From Davidsoniella eucalypti (lineage: Eukaryota; Ascomycota; Sordariomycetes; Microascales; Ceratocystidaceae): DNA of 39,674 nt. Shown here piece after piece: positions 1-9,314 of this stretch. The notes under the pieces were generated by a model. That model worked only from the letters and a program-made list of their open reading frames with translations, was not told the DNA's origin and ran no database searches. Where the stretch lies: contig RMBW01000176.1 of NCBI GenBank assembly GCA_004009845.1, positions 1 through 39,674 on the forward strand, written 5' to 3'. A program made the position numbers and the translations under genes. How positions within the stretch are numbered: position 1 is the stretch's first letter; each line of letters starts with the position of its first letter.

Positions 1-82
1 GGCGCCAGGGGGCGCAAGCGGGTCGTCGTGGCGCAGTGGTCTGCGGCATAGCCCCAGCGGGGAGGATTGCGTGTGTCGAGGG

Positions 83-3000
83 TCACGCCGTAGCCCTTGT
101 CGGATTTGCTCTACGACAATAACAGGCAGAGTACAGAGACTGGACAGTGACATCCCAGTTCTTCTTGGTTTTCTCCGTGAAGATGCGCCAGGCAACAGTG
201 TCTTCCACATGTTCCAGGGGTTCCCACGTCGCATCTTGGTAGCCTAGCCATTTGACGAGGGCTTGCTTGTGACCTCGGGAAGTGCGCTGTTTCAATATTG
301 CCTCCACCCTGTACTCACCAGCCTCCAATGAGGGTCCTCAAGCGCTTCCCTAGCCGTGATTGCGACAGGCTCATCGTCCTGAATCTCCTGAGATGGCAAG
401 GGTTGTTTGGGGCGCGTCGGATGAGGCTTACATGAAAGACTGGGTGAATATCCGAGGGTACGTTCAGGCGAACGTTATGGCTGCCTACAACTTCCAGGAC
501 AGTGTACCGTCTAGCTAGCAGTCTAGCTCTAAGGCTTCTTTTCCGTAGTCAGGTGCTTCGTGTTTAGGTAAACTAGGTCTCCTACTTTGAAACTTTCAGA
601 GGGCTGGCGAAGACGGTTAGCACTGTTCTCCTGGTGTTCTTGGGCGGCCGCCATGGCGACAATAGCGAACTGGGTAGCATCACTTAGCTTTGCTAACCAA
701 TCCTGGGCCCCGCGTACTGGAGACTTATTCGAGGCTGGGGGCCCTTGTACAGATGGTTCGATAATGTCGACGTTAAAACCGTGGGTCATGAAGAAAGGAG
801 AGAGGCCTGTAGCGGAAGAGATCCTGTTGTTTAGGGCGAGTTGCGCTTGAGGCAGCAAGGAGGCCCAGTCGTCCTGGGCAAAGGAACAGAAATTGCGCAG
901 GTATGTTTCAATCTCCTGATTACTGCGTTCTTGGCTGCCATCCGTCTGCGGATGGAACGCTGTGGACAGGCGACGCTGAATGCCGAACCGGCGACATACT
1001 TCTCCCAGAATAATTGAGCAAATTGAGGCCCTCTGTCGGAGACAATTGCTTGAGGAAAACCGTGGTGCGAGAAAACATGGATTAGCAAGGCTTCAGCGGT
1101 GGCTTGTGCGGTTGTGGACGACATAGGGATCAGGATTTGGGACTTAGACAGGCGGTCGGTGACACCCAGAATGGAAGTATAGCCCGAAGAGGTAGGTAGT
1201 GGGCCAATAAAGTCCATTGCTAGTTCAGCCCAGGGTCTAGACGGTACAGGCAGCGGTTTCAACAGACCGCGCTTCTGCTCTCGCCAGATCTTGCTCTTGC
1301 CGCAAGAGAGAGCAGTTGGACACGAATCGTCGGACGTCGTTAGTCAGGCCAGGCCAGGCATACTCGCGCGATACAAGATCACGAGTGATTGCTCTTCCTG
1401 GGTGTCCGGCCAGAGTAGAGTCGTGAATTTGCTGGATGATCTTGGTTCTCAGGGGTTCGTAATATGGGACCCAAAGTCTATCACGCCAGCGCAGCAGTCC
1501 GTCTTGGTCAACCTTACATTCGCTCATCTGCCATTGCAGACCCCAGTCGGCGGGGAACGAGCGGGCTTCGTCTCGCACTAATTTACGAGCCAGCCACCAG
1601 CGGTTATTATTGGCAAGGGCTTGGTTCCATAGGTCAGTCATCTCGGGATCAGCGAAAGGGGATGATACTACTTCTCTAGTTGCGTTATCGTCAGTCGGCG
1701 CATCCTTGTCTGGCTCCTGAGCCCAAACTGCGCCAATTACTACCAGGTCATTGCTCGCCTCACTCTTCTCGAGGAGTTGATGCACACGACTAGCCAGCCT
1801 ATCGTCTTTTTCGTCGGCTGGCATGTCCTGGTCCCTTCTTGAAAGGGCGTCTGGTACAACTTGCTCGGTGCCTGGGCGATGGCGCAGGCAGAAGCTGAAG
1901 TCAGAGAGCTCATATCCCCAGCGACGCTGTCTCTCGGCAAGCGTCCTCTTAGTGCGAAAGTACTCCAGATTACGGTGGTCAGTGTATACCACAAAGTCAA
2001 CCCCTAGGAGGAAATGGCGCCATTCTCGAATGGACCAGTAAATAGCCAACATCTCCTTGTCGTGAATCGGGTAATTGGCTTCCGGGGGAGTAAGTTTGCG
2101 CGAGAGGAAGGCGATGGGGTGCATAAGGCCATCATCGCCTCGCTGGGATAATTCTGCTCCTAAGGCGTAACCAGACGAGTCGGCGGTCAGTACAGTTTCT
2201 TTCAGGGGGTCAAAAGGAGTCAGAACAGGGGGAGTAAGGAAGGCTTTCTTAACTTCGGCAAAAGAGTGAGCGCAGGCGTCAGACCATACGAAAGGTGTGT
2301 CCTTCTTAGTTAACCCTACCAGAGGCGCCATCAATTCCGACAGTCGAGGCACAAAATCTCTGTAGAAATTCACGAAGCCGATAAACCCGCGTAAACCTTT
2401 CAATGTCGTAGGAGGTTTCCATTCACGAATCGCTAGGGTTTTCTCGGGGTCTGCCTTGATACCAATACCAGGGCCGACTATGAACCCGAGGAACTTAATC
2501 TCCTTGGCCAGAAAGTGACACTTGCGCAAGTCGAGTTGGAGGCCGGCTTGATCGAGTGCATGGACGATCTCGAGCACTAGTTGTCTATGCTCCTCCTCAG
2601 TACCGCTGGAGTAAATATCCACGTCATCGATATAAGCGCTGCAGCTAATACCTAGCCATTTCCGAAGGACCGAGTTGATGTAGCGTTGGAAGGCGGCAGG
2701 GGCATTGGTCAGACCGAAAGGGATGACGTTCCATTCGAAGGCCCCTAGGGGAGTCCGAAAAGCGGTTAACTCCTCATAGCCAGGGGCTATACGAATACGA
2801 TGAAAGGCAGCAATGACATCTACCTTGGACACCCACTTGGCTTCCGAAATTTGCCGCAGGGTGTCATGGATAAGGGGTAAGGGTATGAGTCCTTTTTGGA
2901 AATAGCGTTGACTGCGCGGTAGTCTACGCAGAAGCGAATTCCACCTCCAGGTTTCTTTACAAATAGCACTGGAGAGCCCACTTCAGACTTTGTGTCCTTT

Positions 3001-3707
3001 ATCCATTTAGTAGCCAGTAGTTCCGTCAGCGTCTTCTGCATCACCAACAACTCTGCGCGAGACAACGGGTACAGCGATTGTATAGGTAACGTCTTTCCCT
3101 CCAGCAGCTCGATCTTCAAGTCCACTCCAGGCCGGTGCGGCGGGAGGTCCTTGGACGCTTTTGCCTCGAAGGCAGAGGCTACGGGTCTTAACCACTCAGG
3201 TAGTGGCGGTCTCTCCTGTTCCTTTTGCGCTAATGCTCTGTTGACGTCCTCCAGCGTAATACGGAAGATGGCGAGGTCGTCGTCGTTGTCGCAAAGGGCA
3301 TGAAATTCGTCGGGAGTAAGTTCTTCGGCTGTAGGTACTTCAATCTGCCCGGAACGAGGGTGCAAGTGCACGTCGTGGTTGATGAGCCAGCGTTGACCGA
3401 GTATCAGGTCTTCGGTCTGGCCGGGGACGACGTAGGCCCATATGTCCTCGTGGTGGTCGGGCAAGTGTAGGGTGAACTGGGCGATTTGGGTGATGACGGG
3501 AGGACTGGTTTGCGATGCAGCGAGTGATACCTTACGAGGTTCGATGGGTAATGTCTTCGTGGCGTAGGCGAGTAGGCGCGGGGGCACGACGGCGAGGCAG
3601 AGACAGCCACTGTCGACGAGAGCTTTCGTAGAAAAGGTATTCATAGATAAATCTAGATACGTTCCCTTAGCTCCCATCTCTAATCTAACTATCTGTTCGC
3701 CTTCCAT
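83..3707 (-). pseudogene. pol: Element A pol (protease-RT-RNase H-integrase-chromodomain), frameshifted
   Basis: Pol is readable only in pieces: 3707-2820 (protease with VDSG, RT start), 2832-1237 (RT with AYIDDVDIYS, RNase H with TADSSGYALG and YTDHRNLEYF, integrase zinc region), 1262-831 (integrase core with MDFIGPLP and VSDRGPQF), 858-529 (HPQTD-distal part to the C-terminal domain) and 328-83 (chromodomain with ALVKWLGYQDATWEP). The joins near 2830, 1300, 1010, 535 and 330-400 each need an indel or lie past a stop. The domain order and motifs are those of Metaviridae chromoviruses. The frame is open upstream of the Met at 3707 back to the gag stop, so expression was originally by -1 recoding. 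No intact enzyme can be made from this copy without multiple recoding events. Confidence 0.9.
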
Positions 3708-3719
3708 CGTATCCTCCTT

Positions 3720-3754
3720 ACCAGGGCGCGACTTGTCCTGGTCACCTAAAAATC
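3720..3754 (-). promoter_or_regulatory. Element A gag-pol junction: recoding site plus hairpin
   Basis: On the minus strand gag ends GAT TTT TAG (3754-3746). Three bases after the stop comes a 6-bp stem, ACCAGG (3742-3737) with CCTGGT (3725-3720), and an 11-nt loop. Shifting -1 on TTT gives TTA GGT GAC..., which stays open into pol. C and D have the same stop context and spacing with a different stem sequence. This supports a structure-assisted -1 frameshift. Reinitiation at the pol ATG is the alternative. Confidence 0.6.
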
Positions 3755-5653
3755 CATCAAATCATCCTCATCAGTGGCCGGGCGGTGCGTGTTGGTAGAG
3801 GCTACCACGGCGGTGCTTTCGGACGAGGGCAGCAGGCGATCCATCATCAGGTGGTCCGTTTTCGCAAGTTCTTCACGTACCGCGGGGCGGACTTCATCGC
3901 GTATGGCCGTCTTCACAGCGCTGTTGATTGCGTTGACCAGCACCTTGTTCGTCTTGGGTCCGTGTAAGGTTCTGCGGGAGGGGCATTGGTTGGCGATGTG
4001 CCCGGGCTGTGAGCAGATGAAGCAGACTCCTTCTCGGAACATGCGATTGCGTTCAGCAGGGTTAGGACGTGGCCTATCATTGCGGGGTTGCTGAGATTGA
4101 CGAGGTGCGTTGTTACGTGAAGGGGGCTCGGCACGCGCCCTCCAGTTGTCGCTATCGCGGTAGTGGGTAGGACGCGAGGTCTTCTTCGTGTAAGGACCGT
4201 AGTAATCGTGGTGGCGGCTGAAATGGTCGAGCAGGCTCTCAGTGACTTCCCTGTAAGTAGGCAGGCTCCAGAGGATGGTGGTTTTGACCACTAGCTCTTC
4301 CCGTGTGGCGCGACGTAGGAGGTCGATGAGCATGTCGTCGTCTTGCATACCTGCGGCCAGAGCTAACCCTTCGAAACGGTTGAAGAAGTCGAGGAATGAT
4401 TCGTGGGACTCCTGGCGGGCACCAAAGAAGGCAGTGCGGGCTTGCGACTTACGGGCACGGCTGCGGAACATGAGGTCGAGTTTGTCTAGCAGCTTGTCGT
4501 ATGAGCCGGGTTGTTCGCTAATGGAGACGAAGAATTCGTTGAGTTTGGCGCGTGTGTCGGTGCCCAGTCGGCTGAACAGGTAAGCAGTTCGGGCCAGCTC
4601 GTCGCCTATAGCTCGGCCATCGATTCGCATCTTGAAGACTGCTAGGGTTCGCCAGTTTTCATACTCTGCGTGAGTGCCTCCAAATTCGATAAGGTGAGGC
4701 TGAGATGGGCGGACGCGGCTACGGGATCTCGAACGTCTTCGGGTAGTGACGGCAGTAGTTGGGACAGGAGGCATGGCGGGAGCAGTAGGTTCAGTATGGT
4801 TGCCTATGACCAATTGGGACAGTAGCGAGACAGTGTCCTTCAATTCCCTAAGTTCGTTAAGCAGCGCATTGTCGGCAGGCTGGGGGGCGCGTGAATGAGC
4901 AGGGCCAGGAGAACGCGTCGGCTGACGGCCACGGGATGGGGGACGCGACGCGTGGCGGACAGACATTCCCATGCTTTCGGCCAGACGGGCCAAGTCAGAG
5001 TCGGGGGAAGGGTGCTGGCTGACGGAGGGGCGACGACGAGAATGGGTATCTACACCAGGGGCAAAGTGGGATAGGCTTCGAACAGAGGCAGCACGACTAA
5101 TGGCACGGGTGTGCGTGGTCTCGTACGAGATTAATTCCTCAGCTTCATATGCAGCGGCCCGTGGAGCGACTAGAGGAGCGCGGGAAGAGTGCACGGGGTT
5201 ACCATCCTTATCACGCGGGGGAGAGCGTGGGATGCCGATGAAACAGGAGGAAAGGAGACGTGAGGAAACGTGAGCACGAGCACGCGCTTCGCGGATTACG
5301 CGGTTACCACAGGCGACGTGGCCAACAAAGTCACCGGTGAAGGAGAGGTGGCCCAAGTTATCGTGAAAGTGTTCCTTGTGGGCGAGGACGTCGCGTGTGG
5401 AAGGGCAAAAGCCAAGGAGGGAGGCCAGACGGGCGCGCTCCTTGCGCTTGAATAGTGCGAGGTAACACCAGCCGGGTTTGCGCCAGGCGCGCTTCGTAGG
5501 TAGGTCAAGGGCGGACAAGATGTAGCCCTCAGCCGGTTCCTGGTTGGGGTTTAGGGTGAAAACACGCGCTAGGGCACGGTTATGCCAGGTGTGGTAGACG
5601 CCGCGAGTTAGGGTAGCAAGGAGACCCCAGAACAGAAATAGCAAGCCAGACAT
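3746..5653 (-). CDS. gag: Element A Gag (capsid-nucleocapsid polyprotein)
   Basis: Structural protein that would assemble the particle and bind element RNA. The frame is open from a Met at 5764, but I start at the Met at 5653 because the sequence from there (MSGLLFLFWGLL...) matches the hydrophobic N-terminus of Gag in C and D, while the extra 37 residues are translated leader repeat. The product is 635 aa. Visible parts are a hydrophobic N-terminal segment, an Arg/Ser-rich middle, a retrotransposon capsid-like region containing FGGTHAEYENWRT, and one CCHC zinc knuckle, CFICSQPGHIANQC, about 78 residues from the end. The protein ends DDLMDF at the recoding site. The frame is intact even though pol is broken, so Gag may have decayed more slowly or may still serve in trans. 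Confidence 0.82.
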   Translation of the reverse strand: MSGLLFLFWGLLATLTRGVYHTWHNRALARVFTLNPNQEPAEGYILSALDLPTKRAWRKPGWCYLALFKRKERARLASLLGFCPSTRDVLAHKEHFHDNLGHLSFTGDFVGHVACGNRVIREARARAHVSSRLLSSCFIGIPRSPPRDKDGNPVHSSRAPLVAPRAAAYEAEELISYETTHTRAISRAASVRSLSHFAPGVDTHSRRRPSVSQHPSPDSDLARLAESMGMSVRHASRPPSRGRQPTRSPGPAHSRAPQPADNALLNELRELKDTVSLLSQLVIGNHTEPTAPAMPPVPTTAVTTRRRSRSRSRVRPSQPHLIEFGGTHAEYENWRTLAVFKMRIDGRAIGDELARTAYLFSRLGTDTRAKLNEFFVSISEQPGSYDKLLDKLDLMFRSRARKSQARTAFFGARQESHESFLDFFNRFEGLALAAGMQDDDMLIDLLRRATREELVVKTTILWSLPTYREVTESLLDHFSRHHDYYGPYTKKTSRPTHYRDSDNWRARAEPPSRNNAPRQSQQPRNDRPRPNPAERNRMFREGVCFICSQPGHIANQCPSRRTLHGPKTNKVLVNAINSAVKTAIRDEVRPAVREELAKTDHLMMDRLLPSSESTAVVASTNTHRPATDEDDLMDF

Positions 5654-5709
5654 GGTGACTTGGACGTGTGCGAGAAGCGGGCGAGCGGACGGATAAGGCA
5701 GGTGCAATA

Positions 5710-5945
5710 GGGCAAGCAAACGGCTTGGACAGGACGAATAAAGGCAAGCAAACGGCTTGGACAAAGGGAGAAATCAAGCGGTCGGCTTGTACAGGAAAAG
5801 TGGCAAGCGGACGGCTTGGACAGGAAGAGAGGCAAGCGGACGGCTTGGACAACAGAGAGGGCAAGCGGACAGCTTGGACGGAAGGGAGGGCAAGCAGACG
5901 GCTTGGACAGAAAAGAGGGCAAGCAGACGGCTTGGACAACAAAAA
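5710..5945 (-). repeat. Tandem repeats in element A 5' leader
   Basis: About eight imperfect copies of a unit containing GCAAGCRRACGGCTTGGAC (plus-strand reading) recur every ~27-32 bp between the primer site and gag. Spacer bases vary. C and D also carry leader repeats, of unrelated sequence, at the same place. Possible roles are RNA packaging or translation control; the function is not known. Confidence 0.85.
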
Positions 5946-5955
5946 CTTAAGAGTT

Positions 5956-5966
5956 ATCGGTCTCAA
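5956..5966 (-). other. Element A self-priming primer-binding site
   Basis: Two bases after the 5' LTR the minus strand reads TTGAGACCGAT. It is the exact complement of ATCGGTCTCAA inside the LTR (6032-6022), the predicted RNA 5' end. This is the Tf1/sushi self-priming layout, in which no host tRNA is needed. Confidence 0.78.
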
Positions 5967-5968
5967 AA

Positions 5969-6147
5969 TGAGACGATATACGAGGATTTGCGAGGAAAAA
6001 TGGTCGTAAAGATGAATTGAATTGAGACCGATGAGGGAGAAAGAGAAACTAAGACTAAACTACGAGGGAATCGGTCCCTATTTATGTCAAAGTCAAGTAG
6101 GGCCAAGGCATGACTTGGCCAATACTGATGGGCCTTAGACCCTTACA
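5969..6147 (-). repeat. Element A 5' LTR (179 bp)
   Basis: The LTR runs TGTAAGGGTCTAAGGCCC...GTCTCA in minus orientation, with TG/CA ends. A TATA-like CATAAATAG lies ~50 nt before the predicted RNA start ATCGGTCTCAA. Length and layout match the LTRs of B, C, D and the solo LTR at 35165-35344, indicating one superfamily. Confidence 0.88.
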
Positions 6148-6149
6148 GC

Positions 6150-9089
6150 TCGTCCGTACTGTTTGTCAATAAACCAGGAGGTGGTGTACGCTTTTGCATC
6201 GACTATCGTGGTGTTAATGATGCGTCTATCAAGGATAAGTACCCCCTACCACTTATGGGAGAAACTCTCCAACGCATCGCGAGCTCCGAATGGGTTTCAA
6301 AGGTCGACGTGATCTCCGCCTTCCACAGGATTCGCATAGCCCCAGGCTCTGAACACATAACAGCTTTTAGAACACCCCTGGGTGCCTTCCAGTGGAACGT
6401 CGTCCCTTTCGGCTTAACCAACGCCCCTGCTGCCTTCCAGAGACGCATCAACGGAGTCCTCGACAAATGGCACGGTATCAGCTGCGACGCCTACATTGAC
6501 GATGTGTGCATCTATTCTAAGGGCTCGCTCCAAGACCATCGCAACCTCGTCCTGGAAATAGTCTCTGCCCTCGACAAGGCCGACCTCCAACTCGACATCA
6601 AGAAGTGCGAGTTCGCAGCCAAGGAGATCAAGTTCCTAGGCTTCCTAGTCGGCCCTGGTATCGGCATAAGGGCAGACCCCGAAAAGACTGAAGCCATTCG
6701 TAATTGGGAGCGCCCCTACACTCTAACCGAACTCCGCCGCTTTATTGGTTTCATAAACTTCTATAGGGACTTCGTCCCGCGCATATCCGACACCCTTGCG
6801 CCATTAACCAACCTAACTAAAAAGGACACCCCCTTTGTTTGGTCCCCTGCCTGCGACCAGGCCTTCCACAGCATCAAGGATGCCTTCATCTCTCCTCCTC
6901 TACTAGCCCCCTACGACCCTGACAGGGAAACAATCCTCTCCGCTGACTCCTCAGGCTATGCTCTAGGCGCTGAACTCACCCAGCGCGGCCCTGACGGACA
7001 TCACCACCCCATTGCCTTCCTATCTAGGAAACTCACGCCAGCAGAATCCAACTATCCCATTCACGATAAGGAAATGCTGGCTATCTACTGGTCCATTCGT
7101 CAGTGGAGACACTTCCTGCTGGGTATACACTTCACGGTCTTCACCGACCATCGCAACCTGGAGTTCTTCAGAACCAAAAGGTCCCTAGCAGAAAGGCAGC
7201 GCCGCTGGGGATACGAACTGTCGGACTTCTCCTTTGAACTTAAACACCGTCCTGGAACTGACCAAGTGATCCCTGACGCACTATCGCGCAGGGACCAGGA
7301 CATGCCCAAGGATGCCAGTGACGACAGGCTCATGAGTAGAGTACACCAACTCCTCGCCCCCGCAACAGCAGGAGACAACCTAGTAGTTGTCAACGCCCTT
7401 TGGTCCAACATCCCGGACGCCGACATTCCCTCAGACGACATAGCCACACAGTCCACTCTCCCCTCACCCTTCGGGGACGCCGACCTTACCTCACTATGGA
7501 CACAAGCCCTGCAGACCAATAATAGATGGTGGCTTGCACGATCCCTTGTCCTCGATGGCGCCAGATCATTCCCCTCAGCATGGGGCCTCCAATGGCAAAT
7601 CAGCGAATGTTCCATCGACGACCGAGGCCTCCTACGCTGGCGTAACAGACTATGGATCCCTCGCTTTGAACCCCTCCGCACCAAGCTGATCCAGACTATC
7701 CACGACTCACACTTGTCTGGACACCCTGGCCGCGAAATCACACGGGACCTAGTTTCACGGGAATACTCCTGGCCAGGACTCACCAACGATGTACGCCAAT
7801 TCGTAGCCAACTGCACTACATGCGGTAAAAGCAAGTATTGGCGGGAACAAAAGCGCGGACTCTTGAAACCCCTTCCTGTTCCAGACCGCCACTGGACCGA
7901 GCTAGCCATGGACTTCATTGGCCCCTTACCACCTTCCAAGCACTGCACATTCATCCTCGGCGTCACCGACAGACTCTCCAAGTCGCAGATCCTTATCCCC
8001 ATGTCAGACACCTCCGCGAAAGCAACAGCTGACGCTCTATTCACCCACGTATTCGCACACCACGGTTTTCCCTCAGCCATCGTGTCAGACCGCGGCCCCC
8101 AGTTCACATCACTATTCTGGGGAGAAGCATGCCGCCGTCTCAACATCAAACGTCGCCTCTCTACGGCCTTTCACCCTCAAACCGACGGTGCCCAGGAGCG
8201 AAGCAACCAGGAGATTGAAACCTTCCTCAGGATCTTCTGTTCCTTCGCCCAGGACAACTGGGCGGATCTCCTTCCACAAGCACAGATCGCCCTAAACAAC
8301 CGCACCGTCTCGAGCACTGCCATCTCCCCCTTCTTCGCGACACACGGTTACAACATGGACATCATCGAGCCATCTCCCACTAGCGAACCATCCTCTACGC
8401 AGTCCCCGGTACACGACGCCCAGGCCTTCCTAGACAAAATCCGCGACGCCACCAGTTTCGCACAGGTTGCCATGGCGTCAGCACAGGATTATCAGGAGAC
8501 AGCAGCTAACCGCCGCCGCCAGCCAGCCTCCCAGTTTCAGATAGGAGACGTAGTGCTCCTGAAATGCGAAAACATCGCTTCTGAAAGACCCTCTAAGAAG
8601 CTAGATTGGCTAGCTCGCCGCTACACGGTTACAGGCCTGATAGGCACCCACGCAGTCCGACTTAACATTCCAGGCCTAGTCCACCCAGTCTTCCACATCA
8701 GCAAGGTACGACACGCAGGGACTAACCCCCTGCCCTCACAGGTCATCCAAGACGACGAACCTGAGGCTGTCTCAAGGGAGGAAGCATACGGAGACGACGC
8801 TATAGCCGAAGGAGAATTCCGCGTGGAAGAAATTGTCCGCCAACGGAAATACCGTGGGCATGAACAAGCACTGGTTAAATGGTCTGGTTACCAGGACCCT
8901 ACTTGGGAACCAGTGAAACATATCGAAGACACCCTCGCATGGCGCATATTCTTAGACCGCGCGCTAATTGGAGCAGCATCAGCTGACTTCCTACCCAAGA
9001 CAGGGGGGCCCGTTTCATGCACCCCTACGGGGGGGGCCTCATTTTTTACCCACCCACCATCCCCATTATTAGCGCAAAATGTATTTTAG
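6150..9089 (+). pseudogene. pol: Element B pol, 5'-truncated by insertion of A (RT-RNase H-integrase-chromodomain)
   Basis: The frame is already open at 6150, the codon matching Ser in the RT region of C Pol; the first Met (6255) is internal and not a real start. About 979 codons remain. Counting from that Met: RT aspartate D18 and YIDD 80-83; RNase H D231 and D298; integrase zinc residues including C520 and C523; integrase catalytic D553, D612 and E648 (DD35E spacing); chromodomain about 855-900 with ALVKWSGYQDPTWEP. No stop or frameshift is seen. The copy is broken only by the A insertion and therefore looks recent. Its protein differs from C Pol at few or no positions. Confidence 0.9.
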
Positions 9090-9117
9090 TATTAGTTTTA
9101 GATTATAGTTAGCATCC

Positions 9118-9131
9118 GAGAGGGGGGGGGG
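9118..9131 (+). other. Element B polypurine tract
   Basis: GAGAGGGGGGGGGG followed by CTAA and then the LTR TGTCAGGG. It is identical to the tract of C and is the expected plus-strand primer site. Confidence 0.75.
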
Positions 9132-9135
9132 CTAA

Positions 9136-9314
9136 TGTCAGGGGCTAAGGCCCAGTTGGTATTTGGCTAAGTAAGATACTTAGCCAGATAAACGGTTATA
9201 AATAGGGACCTATTCCCGCCGTATTCCAACAGATATTAGTCTTTCTCCTTCATCGGTATCAATCGAAGTCTTTACTCTAGATTGCTTGCCATTGCCTCTT
9301 CCTAGTTCGTGTCA
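9136..9314 (+). repeat. Element B 3' LTR (179 bp)
   Basis: Runs TGTCAGGGGCTAAGGCCC to GTTCGTGTCA, with TATAAATAG and the predicted RNA start ATCGGTATCAA inside. By eye it is identical to both LTRs of C. Confidence 0.9.

Larger units (their letters stand above)
1..6147 (-). mobile_element. Element A: degenerate chromodomain Ty3/gypsy retrotransposon, 3' end outside window
   Basis: Read on the minus strand the order is 5' LTR (5969-6147), self-complementary primer site, repeat-rich leader, gag, broken pol and chromodomain. The 3' LTR should lie left of base 1. The right edge (TGTAAGGG at 6147) abuts element B exactly where B's RT coding sequence begins, so A inserted into B; the expected 5-bp duplication is GCTCG (6148-6152), but the left copy is out of view. 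Gag is open, pol carries several frame breaks, so A is probably non-autonomous now. It is a different family from C and D: same 179-bp LTR length and layout, but clearly diverged proteins and one zinc knuckle instead of three. Confidence 0.93.
6148..9314 (+). mobile_element. Element B: 3' half of a chromodomain Ty3/gypsy element (same family as C)
   Basis: Plus-strand sequence nearly identical to the 3' half of element C, running from mid-RT through RNase H, integrase and chromodomain to a 179-bp 3' LTR. The left edge is created by insertion of A; gag, protease and the start of RT should continue left of the window. Base n of B aligns with base 22581-n of C without any indel that I see over ~3.17 kb. 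The base run after the LTR, GTTTA (9315-9319), is the predicted right target duplication. Confidence 0.92.

Noticed and set aside
5710..5945. Regular short repeats resembling a CRISPR array
   Set aside because: The genome is eukaryotic, spacers are short and similar, and the repeats lie in a retrotransposon leader.
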